Below, in pieces: positions 41,662 to 52,000 of a stretch of 61,916 nt of DNA (within the stretch, counting starts at the first letter, position 1; each line of letters opens with the position of its first letter). The position numbers were made by a program, and so were the translations under genes. The DNA comes from Saprospiraceae bacterium (lineage in GTDB: Bacteria > Bacteroidota > Bacteroidia > Chitinophagales > Saprospiraceae): the NCBI GenBank assembly GCA_027488935.1, contig JAIYAP010000072.1, positions 1-61,916 on the forward strand. Reading direction: 5' to 3'. The notes under the pieces are model-generated. The model was not told the DNA's origin, made no database searches, and was given only the letters and a program-made list of their open reading frames with translations.

Positions 41662-42729
41662 ATGAACCAGATACGTTTTATAGTTTTTTTTCTGCTGAGC
41701 GCTGCTTTGGCCAGTGATGCGCAAACTTACCAGCGTTTTATTATCGGCGATTCGACGGATGTGACGCCCCCCACATCGGGTGGTATCGTGTTGATGGGCG
41801 GCGCGACCGAAAATGATGCCGCCATGCGCTGGTTTTTACAACAAACGGGCGGCGGCGATATCGTCGTGTTGCGCGCCAGCGGCGGGGATGGCTACAACAA
41901 TTACCTGTTTTCGGAACTGGGCGTTTTTGTCAATTCGGTCGAAACCATCCTGACAACTTCCCGCAATGCAGCGAACGAGGCTTATGTTGCCCAACAAATT
42001 CGCAACGCGGAAGGCTTGTGGATTGCAGGCGGCGACCAAAGTAATTACCTCAATTTTTGGAAAGATGGGCCGGTCGAAGCAGCCATCCAATATTTAATTT
42101 CAGAAAAAAAAGCGCCCGTCGGTGGTACCAGTGCGGGTATGGCCATCCAGGGGCAGGCCTATTTTGCGGCCTACCACAAAACCATTTTGTCGGCCGCCGC
42201 TTTGGCCAATCCGTATGATAAAAATGCGACGATTGGCTACAACGATTTTTTACAACATGCTGATTTGAAATCAGTTATTACAGATACCCACTACGATCAC
42301 CCCGATCGGAAAGGCCGTCATGTTGCCTTTATGGCCCGTTTGATGCAGGATTTTCAAATGGTTCCGAAAGGTATCGCCTGCGAAGAATATACAGCCGTTT
42401 GTATCGATACAGCGGGCTGGGCGCGGGTGTATGGCAATTATCCCGAAAAACAGGATTTTGCCTATTTTATTCAGGTAAATGGTGAAATTGCGGGCAACAA
42501 GCCCCAGCGCTGCGTCTCTAAAAAGCCATTGGAATGGTCGCAAAACCACGCGGCTTTGAAGGTATGGAAAGCACCTGCCACGCCGAATGGATCCACGCGG
42601 TTTTTTCTCCGCGATTGGAAAACGACCCAGGGAATTGCCGGTTTTTGGGAAAACTGGTGGGTAGAAAAAGGCGTATTGCACCAAGCGCCGGGCACCGCAA
42701 TTGAACAAGAACTGAACAAAAAACCGTGA
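41662..42729 (+). CDS. Cyanophycinase-like exported peptidase (S51 family)
   Basis: 355 residues from the ATG at 41662, which begins a signal peptide (MNQIRFIVFFLLSAALASDAQ). The S51/type 1 glutamine-amidotransferase-like fold is indicated by GGIVLMGGATENDAAMRWF, LWIAGGDQSNYLNFW and the nucleophile motif APVGGTSAGMAIQG with Ser157, followed by TDTHYDHPDRKGR. Cyanophycinases cleave multi-L-arginyl-poly-aspartate; the signal peptide suggests extracellular substrates. The C-terminal ~100 residues are family-typical and there is no T9SS domain. The stop overlaps the GTG start of the kinase gene, so the two are translationally coupled. Confidence 0.85.
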   Translation: MNQIRFIVFFLLSAALASDAQTYQRFIIGDSTDVTPPTSGGIVLMGGATENDAAMRWFLQQTGGGDIVVLRASGGDGYNNYLFSELGVFVNSVETILTTSRNAANEAYVAQQIRNAEGLWIAGGDQSNYLNFWKDGPVEAAIQYLISEKKAPVGGTSAGMAIQGQAYFAAYHKTILSAAALANPYDKNATIGYNDFLQHADLKSVITDTHYDHPDRKGRHVAFMARLMQDFQMVPKGIACEEYTAVCIDTAGWARVYGNYPEKQDFAYFIQVNGEIAGNKPQRCVSKKPLEWSQNHAALKVWKAPATPNGSTRFFLRDWKTTQGIAGFWENWWVEKGVLHQAPGTAIEQELNKKP

Positions 42730-44681
42730 AAAAATCAGCAAGTAGACCAAAAAGTAACGGTTTGATCGCACCCGGTGTGCGCAAACCCAAAGCAAAACCG
42801 GCCGTTAGTGAAAGCACTGGGCCGGTTATCCAGCAGCGCATTTTATGTAAAAAATTATCCCGTTGGATCTTTACCGATTTTGAGCAGGCCAAACTTGCGC
42901 TGGACCAGTTAGAAAAGACCATTACCACCAAAACCCCGCATGATGTTCAATTAAGTTACCAACGCAGTGCTTCTTTTTTAGAAAACCAATGGCATCGGCT
43001 GGAGTCGGCGCTGGCGCATGCGCGCCGGGCCATCAGCATCAGTGAATCAGTATCGGACACGGCTGCTTTGATTGAATTATGGTCGGATTTGGCTGCAATT
43101 CAACTCAATAGCCGGGATTGGGCAGCCTCGCAGGAGAGTTTGGACCGTGCCCGACATTACGTCGATGAACAAACATTGCCGTCTTTACGCGCGCACATCG
43201 CCTGCCGCGAGGGCTTTATGCACCTGCACACGGGCAACCAGCGCCAGGCCTTGGTTTGTCTCATGGAAGCCGAGCGCAATTTGTTTCCGATGCTGGATGA
43301 AAGTTCGGGTTTAAAGGATTTTTACCTATTGACCCTGGTTTTGAGCGGATTAGGGGATTTATATGAGCGTTTGGATGAAAAGGAAAAAAGTTTGGATGCG
43401 TATCGACGGGTGCTGCCCATTGTAGAGGCACATGGATTGCGGCCGCGTTTGGCCTGGCATTATTTAAATGCAGGTCGTTCGGCTTTGGCGGGTAAAGATG
43501 CGGATCAGGCCGGATTTTGGTTCGAAAAAGTACTGGAATACGCTGGAGAGGGCGATGCAGAGGCAAAAACCCATGCTTTGGGCAATTTGGGCATCCTGGC
43601 TTTGATGGAAAACAATGCACAAAAGGCTTCCACCATGTTCGACCAGGCGGCGGCACAATACGAACCACCCGCCAAACAATCGGATTTTACCAATTTGTCC
43701 AAAATAGAAATCTGGCGTTCGGGTATTTTTCGGCAATCGGGCGAACTGGCGGAAGCGGAGCAACACCTGTTGGAAGCCTGGAAAATAGGGCAGGAGGGGC
43801 AGGATAAATACCATTTGGCACAAGTTGCCCAACAAATAGCCGCGTTGAATGCGGGAAGGTCGGCTTTTCAGGCGGCGTACGAATGGCAACAACGTGCAAC
43901 CCAACTCAACCACGAATATTTTGATGCATTGCGCGATTATGAGCGGCGCGAATTAGAAGCACGCTACCAGTTGGAGCGGAGCCGCCAGGATGCACAAATG
44001 GCGCGTTTGCGGGTAGCAGGGCTGCAATTGCGGGCGTTGCGGGCACAAATGAATCCGCATTTTATGTTCAATGCGCTTAATGCGATTCAGGGATTAATTA
44101 CCTCCAACCGCAACAGCGATGCAGAGTCGTATTTGGCCAAATTTGCAAAAATGATGCGGCACACCCTCGATTATTCCGATTTGGAGGTCGTGACCTTAGA
44201 GCAAGAGATCGAGTTTTTAGAGCGGTACTTGGATATTAACCGGAAGTTGCGTTTCCGGGATCGATTGAATTTTCAAATTATTCCACCCGTCGGGGTTGAT
44301 TTGGATGATTTGCATGTGCCGACCATGATTTTACAGCCTTTTGTTGAAAATGCAATCGAACACGGCTTGCGGCCGCGGCAGGAGGGCAATTTGCAGATCA
44401 GTTTTACGCTGGGAAAAGATGAAAATACCTTGCTTTGTACCATTACGGATGATGGGGTGGGGTACAACAAAGGCCGGGAAAAGCAATCGGGGCAGCATAT
44501 TTTTCAGAAACATCGCTCGCGCGGAATGGAAATTACCCGGGAGCGCCTGAGTTTGATTCATCAAATGCAAAAGACCGGCGCCACGCAATTTATTGCAATC
44601 ATAGACCTTGGGGTGGAGAGCAATGGGGCGCAATCGGGCACCCGGGTGGAGGTGCTGCTGCCGGTTACCGACCCTGTTTGA
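42726..44681 (+). CDS. TPR-containing sensor histidine kinase, LytS/YehU type
   Basis: 651 residues from a GTG at 42726 that overlaps the preceding stop (GTGA); no alternative ATG exists until far inside the protein. Residues ~60-390 are TPR-like helical repeats, and 400-435 form a coiled coil (LEARYQLERSRQDAQMARL). The kinase module follows: LRAQMNPHFMFNALNAIQGL with the phospho-acceptor His, and LQPFVENAIEHGL plus TITDDGVGYNKG as the ATP-binding site. There is no membrane segment, so it is cytosolic. The usual LytTR response regulator is not adjacent. The coupling to a cyanophycinase-like gene is unexpected. Confidence 0.92.
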   Translation: MKKSASRPKSNGLIAPGVRKPKAKPAVSESTGPVIQQRILCKKLSRWIFTDFEQAKLALDQLEKTITTKTPHDVQLSYQRSASFLENQWHRLESALAHARRAISISESVSDTAALIELWSDLAAIQLNSRDWAASQESLDRARHYVDEQTLPSLRAHIACREGFMHLHTGNQRQALVCLMEAERNLFPMLDESSGLKDFYLLTLVLSGLGDLYERLDEKEKSLDAYRRVLPIVEAHGLRPRLAWHYLNAGRSALAGKDADQAGFWFEKVLEYAGEGDAEAKTHALGNLGILALMENNAQKASTMFDQAAAQYEPPAKQSDFTNLSKIEIWRSGIFRQSGELAEAEQHLLEAWKIGQEGQDKYHLAQVAQQIAALNAGRSAFQAAYEWQQRATQLNHEYFDALRDYERRELEARYQLERSRQDAQMARLRVAGLQLRALRAQMNPHFMFNALNAIQGLITSNRNSDAESYLAKFAKMMRHTLDYSDLEVVTLEQEIEFLERYLDINRKLRFRDRLNFQIIPPVGVDLDDLHVPTMILQPFVENAIEHGLRPRQEGNLQISFTLGKDENTLLCTITDDGVGYNKGREKQSGQHIFQKHRSRGMEITRERLSLIHQMQKTGATQFIAIIDLGVESNGAQSGTRVEVLLPVTDPV

Positions 44682-44735
44682 CCTAAACTTAACAATTACT
44701 TTATATTGAGGTGCATTCACCTTAGGCCTGCAATG

Positions 44736-44743
44736 TAATTTTG
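44736..44743 (+). promoter_or_regulatory. -7 promoter element for the phosphate transporter gene
   Basis: TAATTTTG, a perfect TAnnTTTG, 34 bases before the ATG at 44778. Confidence 0.5.
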
Positions 44744-44777
44744 CCCGATTTTTAAACACTTTCAAATCCGAAAACGA

Positions 44778-46229
44778 ATGGTATTAGCCTTTATTAGCGA
44801 TTTACCCGCTTACGCATCAGTTTTACTGATCATTTGCCTTGTTGCTGTGTGTTTATTTGAGGCAATTAACGGGTTCCATGATACGGCTAATGCCGTTGCC
44901 ACCGTAATTTATACCAAAACCCTCACGCCCAATGTTGCGGTTGTATGGTCAGGTATCATGAATTTTCTCGGGGTGTTTTTTGGTGGTATGGTAATGGCCT
45001 CCATTTTGTCCGTTTTCGGAGGCAGTGGTGGCGATGGCGGTATTGCGGTTGCCATGGGCATTGTAAAATTGATGCCTTTGAATGAAATGATGGCCAGTGA
45101 AATGAATGCAACCATCGCCTTGGTGCTGGCTGTTTTATTGTCTGCCATCATTTGGAACCTGGGCACTTGGTATTACGGGATTCCTTGTTCAAGCTCGCAC
45201 ACGCTGATTGGTGCCTTGTTGGGTGCTGGTTTTGCCTTTTCCACTATTTACAAAGATGCGAAAGTAAACTGGAGCAAAGCGGGTGAAATTGGTTCTTCCT
45301 TGTTGATTTCTCCGCTTTTTGGCTTTAGTTTGGCCATTTTGTTGATGTTTTTGTTGCGGTCTTTCGTGAAAAACAAGGCTATTTTTAAAGAGCCTGACAC
45401 CAAAAAGCCACCGCCGTTCTGGATTCGGTTGGTATTGATCCTTACTTGTACTTTGGTAAGTTTTTTCCACGGTTCCAATGACGGTCAAAAAGGCGTTGGT
45501 TTGTTGCTGGTGGTGATGATGGCCTTTATGCCTTTACAGTTTGCTTTCAATCCGTCGCTGGATCAGCAAGTTTTAAAAGAATACACTTTGAAAATGGAGG
45601 CGCAACTGAACCGCGAAGCCAGTACAACCAAACCGGAAGACCATCCGGAAGTATTGCAGGCTTTTGCCGCGCAAGCGGGCAAAGTGGCAACGCAATTAGA
45701 TACCCTGGATCGCAATAACAAAGATGAAATTTTGGCGGTGCGCAAAAACGTTCAGGATTTGAACAAAGCCTTGAAAGGCGCAGTCGAAGGAAACGTGATT
45801 CAGGATAAAGAAACCCGTAAGATTGTAAAAGCCGAAATCAAAAAATTGAGCGAATCGTATGAGTTTGCCCCAACTTGGTTGATCGTATTGATTTCAATTT
45901 GTTTGGGTGTTGGTACAATGATCGGTTGGAAACGTATTGTGGTGACCATTGGTGAAAAAATTGGCAAGAGCCACCTCACGTATGCGCAAGGCGCGAGCGC
46001 GGAGTTGTGCGCAGCGGCTACCATTGGCGTGAGCACTGGATTGGGCTTGCCTGTTAGTACTACCCACGTATTATCGTCGGGTATTGCGGGTACGATGGTA
46101 GCACAAGGCGGGGTACAAAACCTGCAGCGCAAAACCATCATGAACATTGCCCTGGCCTGGTTGCTCACTTTACCGGTGTCTTTCTTGTTGGCAGGTGGCT
46201 TGTTTTTCATCCTGCGCGCAATTCTTTAG
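44778..46229 (+). CDS. Inorganic phosphate transporter (Pit family)
   Basis: 483 residues from an ATG at 44778. The Pit signature is repeated in both halves: INGFHDTANAVATVIYTKTL (about residues 34-53) and, in the second half, FFHGSNDGQKGVGLLL; GVSTGLGLPVSTTHVLSSG is the other conserved block. About ten membrane helices. Between the halves, residues ~255-375 form a long charged soluble segment (KEYTLKMEAQLNREAST ... KAEIKKLSESYEF) that would lie in the cytoplasm and could be regulatory. Monocistronic with its own promoter and terminator. Function: proton- or metal-coupled phosphate uptake. Confidence 0.92.
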   Translation: MVLAFISDLPAYASVLLIICLVAVCLFEAINGFHDTANAVATVIYTKTLTPNVAVVWSGIMNFLGVFFGGMVMASILSVFGGSGGDGGIAVAMGIVKLMPLNEMMASEMNATIALVLAVLLSAIIWNLGTWYYGIPCSSSHTLIGALLGAGFAFSTIYKDAKVNWSKAGEIGSSLLISPLFGFSLAILLMFLLRSFVKNKAIFKEPDTKKPPPFWIRLVLILTCTLVSFFHGSNDGQKGVGLLLVVMMAFMPLQFAFNPSLDQQVLKEYTLKMEAQLNREASTTKPEDHPEVLQAFAAQAGKVATQLDTLDRNNKDEILAVRKNVQDLNKALKGAVEGNVIQDKETRKIVKAEIKKLSESYEFAPTWLIVLISICLGVGTMIGWKRIVVTIGEKIGKSHLTYAQGASAELCAAATIGVSTGLGLPVSTTHVLSSGIAGTMVAQGGVQNLQRKTIMNIALAWLLTLPVSFLLAGGLFFILRAIL

Positions 46230-46251
46230 TCTGTAATTATTGTCGCTTTAT

Positions 46252-46303
46252 ATGCGCATGTCGAAATAACTGGTCACACAGTGTTTCGGCATGCGCATTT
46301 TTC
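46252..46303 (+). terminator. Intrinsic terminator after the phosphate transporter
   Basis: ATGCGCATGTCGAAA (46252-46266) pairs with TTTCGGCATGCGCAT (46284-46298), one T-G pair, followed by TTTT. Confidence 0.75.
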
Positions 46304-46305
46304 GT

Positions 46306-46313
46306 TAAGTTTG
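46306..46313 (+). promoter_or_regulatory. -7 promoter element for the P-domain protein gene
   Basis: TAAGTTTG, a perfect TAnnTTTG just after the terminator and 75 bases before the chosen ATG at 46389. Confidence 0.5.
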
Positions 46314-46388
46314 CATGCATTTGAACGCTGCACATTTGCTAAGTTGTCAAATTCCGTTGTTATTTTGCCAATCATCAAACCAACCGCG

Positions 46389-48794
46389 ATGTTAAAACCT
46401 TCCACCTTCCTCGTTTTCTTTTGCTTATTGACTTTGTGCGCACAGGCGCAAATGAGCGTCACGGATGCCACGACCGCGCCGTATGATAATTTGCAAAATC
46501 TAATAAAAAACAACCTTACCGGCGATGGCATTGAACTGCTGGAGGTGTTGTATATTGGCGAATCGAGTGCGACTGGTTTTTTTACAGAAGGGGATAGTGC
46601 CATCCAATTATCACGCGGTTTGATCCTGACAACCGGACGCGCCGCTTCCAATGGGACTACTTTTGGGGCCAATGGCTTGGGTGAAAATTTTGCTACCTAT
46701 CAAAATACTTCCGGCACCCCGGATACGGTGTTGTCACAAATCGCTTCTGGACCGCTTTTCGATCGTACCGTTTTTAAAATTCGCTTCAAACCGCTCAGTG
46801 ATTCGATACGCTTTCGATACGTTTTTGCTTCAGAAGAATATCCAGAGTATGCCTGTTCTCAATTCAACGATGTATTTGGCTTTTTTCTTTCCGGACCAAA
46901 TCCTAACGGAGCGCTATATTCGAATTTTAACATTGCATTGATTCCGGGAACCAATTTGCCAGTTTCCATTAACAACCTCCATCCATTCAATGCTTTAAAT
47001 GGGAATTGCCCGCCTTTAAACGTTCAGTATTACCATGATAACAACCAGAAGGCGCGCCAGCCGGTATATGATGGCTTTACCGATGTATTTATTGCAGAAG
47101 CGGCCGTTACACCCTGTGCAGAATATGAAATGTACATCGCGATTGGAGATGTGAGCGACGGTATTTACGATTCTGGTGTGTTTTTAGAGGCCAACAGCTT
47201 TTTCAGTCGGCCACTGCTCACCAACGGTTTTGAATCGGGCTTGAACATCATTCCGGAGTCGGCAACGGCAAAGGCGACCACCATCCAATTAAATCAGTTG
47301 CCCGCTGCGTTGCTGCCCCTTGAAATTATCTTGAACGGTACCGCCACCAACGGCCTTGATTATATCGCCGATGTGCCGCTTGGACTTATTTATAACCCGG
47401 ATACCACCCTTGCCCTAAGTTTTCAACCCATTCCCGATTCACTTACGGAAGGCTTAGAAACCATCGAAGTAACCGTAAAAGGGCAATTTTGCTTCGAAAA
47501 GACCTTCACTTTGTACCTCGCCGATCCGGATAGTCTGACCAATGATTCCTTGATCGTTGTGTATCCAGGCTTTGCAGGTGATTCGGTGCTTTTGCTGGCT
47601 GCGCCGACCTATTTATCGGGAAAAACCTGGACGTTTGCCAATAATGCCGCAAAAGCCATTGCGCCTGCATTTACCCAGGTTACTTCCGACATCACCATCA
47701 GCGGTATTCCGATCGACCTGATTTCGGATAAAAATGTCGTGGAATCGGTGTTGATCAATATAGAACACGGTTGGGATGATGACCTGGATATTTACCTGTT
47801 GGCACCCGGCGGGAAATTTTTGGAATTGAGCACCGATAATGGTTCCAATGGTGACAATTATACCAATACCTGTTTCAAACCAACGGCTACTGCATCGATT
47901 ACGGGCGGGCAGGTATTTGCTCCAGCCAGTGCAGCACCGTTTACTGGTGCATTTCAGCCGGAAGGGTTGTGGTCAGATTTGAAAGGTGCGCCCGTAAATG
48001 GCACCTGGAAACTTTCCATGATGGATGATAAAGAATCGCAACAAGGCACTTTGCTCAACTGGTCGATCAGCATCAAAGGTGCCTTGTTGGGCAATTATAC
48101 CTATTTATGGAGCACCGGCGATACCACCCCTTACCTCAAAGTGGCCCAACCGGGTACCTATAAAGTGAAAATTGAAAACCAGGTATCGGTTTTAGAAAAG
48201 ACTTTTTTGGTGCTTCCGTTTGGGGTTTATAGTCAGGTGCCATTGTATGCTTGTCCAGGAAATTCAGTGACTTATCAAGGCGTAGACTTCAATGCCAGCC
48301 ATCCAGCCGATACGTTTACTTACCAGTTGCCAAGCGGGGCTGATTCAACGGTTTTTGTGCAGTTTCAGGAATATCCCAGCACACAGGATACCTTGGTGGT
48401 GATTTTGCAATCGGGTGAAACTTTTACGTTCAATGGCATGGAACTGGATTCGGCGGGCGATTACACCTTCGTTTTGACCAATCAATTTGGTTGTGACAGC
48501 ACGATTGTGGTCGATGTGAATATCCTGCTGGGGACCAATAATTTGAAAGATGCTGCCGAGGTGCGTATTGTGCCACAGCCTTTAAAGGATCAAGCACAGG
48601 TATTGCTCAACCCGGAATGGCCCTTTAATAAACTCTTTATTTATGCCAGCACGGGACAGTTGGTGCATCAACAAAACGTAACACAGGGCGCATCCGCCAT
48701 CACGATAGATCTTACGCGCCAACCCAAAGGGGTTTATACGTTGGTGCTGGAGGGGCCGTTGGGTCGGGCGGTGACTAGCTTTATCAAACAATAA
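46389..48794 (+). CDS. Choice-of-anchor L / P-domain protein with T9SS sorting domain
   Basis: 801 residues from the ATG at 46389, where a signal peptide starts (MLKPSTFLVFFCLLTLCAQAQ); an in-frame extension to 46281 overlaps the terminator and promoter. The N-terminal domain (NLTGDGIELLEVLYIGESSA; RFRYVFASEEYPEYACSQFN) is the choice-of-anchor L type. Residues ~430-580 contain a proprotein-convertase P domain (ESVLINIEHGWDDDLDIYLL ... GTWKLSMMDDKESQQG), and the last ~75 (VRIVPQPLKDQAQVLLN ... PKGVYTLVLEGPLG) are a T9SS sorting domain. A large cell-surface or secreted protein, probably calcium-stabilised. Confidence 0.88.
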   Translation: MLKPSTFLVFFCLLTLCAQAQMSVTDATTAPYDNLQNLIKNNLTGDGIELLEVLYIGESSATGFFTEGDSAIQLSRGLILTTGRAASNGTTFGANGLGENFATYQNTSGTPDTVLSQIASGPLFDRTVFKIRFKPLSDSIRFRYVFASEEYPEYACSQFNDVFGFFLSGPNPNGALYSNFNIALIPGTNLPVSINNLHPFNALNGNCPPLNVQYYHDNNQKARQPVYDGFTDVFIAEAAVTPCAEYEMYIAIGDVSDGIYDSGVFLEANSFFSRPLLTNGFESGLNIIPESATAKATTIQLNQLPAALLPLEIILNGTATNGLDYIADVPLGLIYNPDTTLALSFQPIPDSLTEGLETIEVTVKGQFCFEKTFTLYLADPDSLTNDSLIVVYPGFAGDSVLLLAAPTYLSGKTWTFANNAAKAIAPAFTQVTSDITISGIPIDLISDKNVVESVLINIEHGWDDDLDIYLLAPGGKFLELSTDNGSNGDNYTNTCFKPTATASITGGQVFAPASAAPFTGAFQPEGLWSDLKGAPVNGTWKLSMMDDKESQQGTLLNWSISIKGALLGNYTYLWSTGDTTPYLKVAQPGTYKVKIENQVSVLEKTFLVLPFGVYSQVPLYACPGNSVTYQGVDFNASHPADTFTYQLPSGADSTVFVQFQEYPSTQDTLVVILQSGETFTFNGMELDSAGDYTFVLTNQFGCDSTIVVDVNILLGTNNLKDAAEVRIVPQPLKDQAQVLLNPEWPFNKLFIYASTGQLVHQQNVTQGASAITIDLTRQPKGVYTLVLEGPLGRAVTSFIKQ

Positions 48795-48820
48795 AAAAAC
48801 GCTTTGACCCATTTTTAAAG

Positions 48821-48924
48821 GGTTCCACGGAGAAGCTTGGAGGTATGGAGTTACACGGAGTTAAGAGGGTGCCGCCTTTTTTTCTCCGTGTAACTCCATA
48901 CCTCCAAGCTTCTCCGTGGAACCC
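48821..48924. repeat. Long inverted repeat (arms of about 40 bases)
   Basis: Left arm 48821-48860 (starts GGGTTCCACGGAGAAGCTTG) and right arm 48884-48924 are complementary along almost their full length, with one bulged base in the right arm. The loop is 23 bases and contains a T7 run. It lies 27 bases after the stop of the P-domain gene and could terminate its transcript. The sequence resembles dispersed intergenic repeats rather than a plain terminator. Confidence 0.85.
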
Positions 48925-49076
48925 CTTCCCCTCTCCCTCCCTCCCCCCACTTTTGCCTAATTTAGGCATTTCATATGTTTTTGTTTAGCATTTAGATATT
49001 TTAAGCACAACCATCTTACACAAAACCTGTTAAGTAAAACTGTTAATCAACTATTCTAACCAGTTAACTTTAAAGA

Positions 49077-52000
49077 ATGAAACAACTCTCCTTCCTATTG
49101 CTTGTGCTTTTGTGCTCGGCAATTACGGCGTTTTCGCAAACGGCCAAGGTTCAGATCATTCACAATTCCCCCGAACCCACGGTGGATGTGTATGTGAATG
49201 GCAGCCTTGCAATCAATGATTTCACGTTCCGCTCCGCAACGCCTTTTTTGGATTTGCCAGCCGGCATTCAACTTTCCATCGCAGTAGCGCCTGGCACCAG
49301 TGCCTCGGTAGCAGAAGCAATCGCCACCTTTGATGTTACCTTCGAATCGGGTAAATCTTATGTAGTTGCTGCCGCAGGTATTGTAGGGAATGCTACAACA
49401 CCGTTCACCTTGCAGGTAAATGATGCAGCAAAGACGGCTGCAACCAATGCCAATCAGGTAGATGTAGCCGTACTACATGGCGCACCAGGTGCTCCAAATG
49501 TAGATGTAGATGCCGTTTTTGTGGCCAACAATGTGATTTCCAACCTGGCTTATGGTCAGTTTACGTCTTATCTGTCCTTAGATACCGCAGTGTATGATTT
49601 GGCAGTGCGTGCTGCTGGTTCTCCTACAACCGTTGCTTCTTACCGCGCTGATTTGTGTACCCTCGGTGGTGGCGCTGCTACGGTTTTTGCCAGCGGCATT
49701 TTGGGTGGTAGCCCTGCTTTTGGTTTGTTCGCGGCTTTGCCAAATGGTACCGTAATCGCTTTACCGATCACGCCAACAGCGAATGTTCAGATTGTACACA
49801 ACAGCCCGGCTCCAACCGTGGATGTATATGTGGGTAACACCCTTTTGCTCAATAATTTTGCTTACCGCACCGCGACGCCTTATGTGACCGTTCCAGCCAA
49901 CCGCAATTTGACGGTAAGCGTTGCTTTGGATTCCAGTACTTCTGTTGCTTCGGCTATTTACAACCAAAACGTAAATTTTGCTACTGGTAAATCATACGGT
50001 GTATTTGCTTCAGGTATTGTTGGTAATGCGACAACGCCATTTACCCTGCTCGCCAATGAGGCGCGCCTGGTTTCTGTAGATACGAACAATGTAGAAGTGA
50101 ATGTTTTACACGGCTCAACCGATGCTCCAGCAGTAGATGTAGATGCCGTTTTTGTTGCAAATAACGTAGTAGCCAACCTTGCTTATGGCAATTTTTCAGG
50201 CTATTTGTCTTTGCCACCTGCAAAATATGACCTGGCAGTACGCGCTGCAGGCACTACGCCTGTGGTGGCTTCATTCCGTGCTAATTTGAGTGGATTAAAA
50301 GGAAAATCTGCGACCGTTTTTGCAAGCGGCTTGTTGGCAGGAACACCTGCTTTTGGCTTGTTTGCGGTGTTGGCGGATGGTACCGTTTTGGCACTTCCTG
50401 CAACACCTACCGCGCAATTACAGGTAATTCACAACAGCCCAAGTCCAACCGTAGATGTGTACGCTGGCAATACCTTGTTGTTGAATGATTTTGCATATCG
50501 CACCGCTACTGGTTTTGTAACTGTTCCAGCCGATATTGATATTCCGGTGGGCGTTGCTTTGGCTTCCAGCGCTTCTGCGAATGACGTGATTTACACGCAG
50601 AATATCAACTTAAGCATAAATGGTACCTTTGTAGCGTTTGCCAGCGGTATTGTTGGCGACCCAACAACCCCGTTTGTCTTGTTGGCAGATGCAGCACGTA
50701 CCGCAGCGATCGACCCAACTAAAGTGGAGTTTGCAACATTGCACGGTGCAACCAATGCGCCCGCAGTGGACGTAGCCGTTGTAGGTGTTGGTAACATCAT
50801 TAATAATTTGGCTTATGGTGAATTTTCACCTTACCTCGCAGTAGATCCTGCCAGTTACGATTTACAGGTAAAAGTAGCAGGTACTAGTACTGTAGTTGCT
50901 ACCTACACTGCCGATTTGAGCGGCTTGACAGGTGGTGCTGCCCGTGTATTTGCGAGTGGTTTGGTAGGTGGCAGCCCTGCTTTTGGTTTGTTTGCTGCTT
51001 TACCTGATGGTACGGTGATTGAGTTCCCGCCAGCAAATGTTCCTGCTCCAACTGCCCGCTTGCAGGTTATTCACAACAGCCCTTCTCCAACTGTAGACGT
51101 ATATGTCAACAACGATTTGTTGCTTGATAATTTTGAATATCGGAAAGCGACCTCATTTATTGATGTACCTGCAGGTCAAGTGTTAAACATCGGTGTAGCA
51201 CTCGGCACCAGTACCTCTGTTAATGATGTAATTGCTAATTTCCCGGTCACTTTTGAAGAAGGCAAAACATACATTGCTACTGCTTCAGGTATTGTAGGAA
51301 ATGCTACAACACCCTTTACCCTGATTCTGAACGATGCCGGCCGTGAGGCTGCTGGCAATGCTGCCCAAGTGGATGTAGCCGTTTTACACGGTGCTACCAA
51401 CGCACCTGCAGTAGATGTAGACGCCGTATTTGTGGCAAACAATATAGTAAGCAACCTGGCTTATGGTCAGTTTACGCCTTATTTGAATCTTGCCCCGGGC
51501 AAATATGATTTGGCAGTTCGTGCTGCTGGTTCGCCTGCAGTTGTGGCTACTTATCGCGCCGATCTGAGCAGTTTGGCAGGTGGCGCAGCGTATGTATTTG
51601 CGAGTGGCTTGCTGGGTGGCGATCCTTCTTTTGGTTTGTTCGCTGCTTTGCCGAATGGAACCGTTTTGCAATTACCTCTGACGCAAACAGCGCGCTTGCA
51701 GGTAATTCACAACAGCCCAAGTCCGACGGTAGACGTATATGCTGGGAATACCTTGTTAATCAATGACTTTAAATATCGTACTGCAACCCCTTTCATTGAT
51801 GTGCCTGCGGACATCGAAATTAAAATTGGGGTAGCTTTGGGCAATAGCCAGTCTGCGAATGAAGTATTGGTCACTTTTCCAGTAACCCTGGAAGTTGGCA
51901 AAAAATACATCGCAACTGCATCAGGTATTGTAGGAAATGCTACAACACCATTTACCCTGATTCTGAACAATGCAGCCCGTGAGGCAGCTGGCAACGCTGC

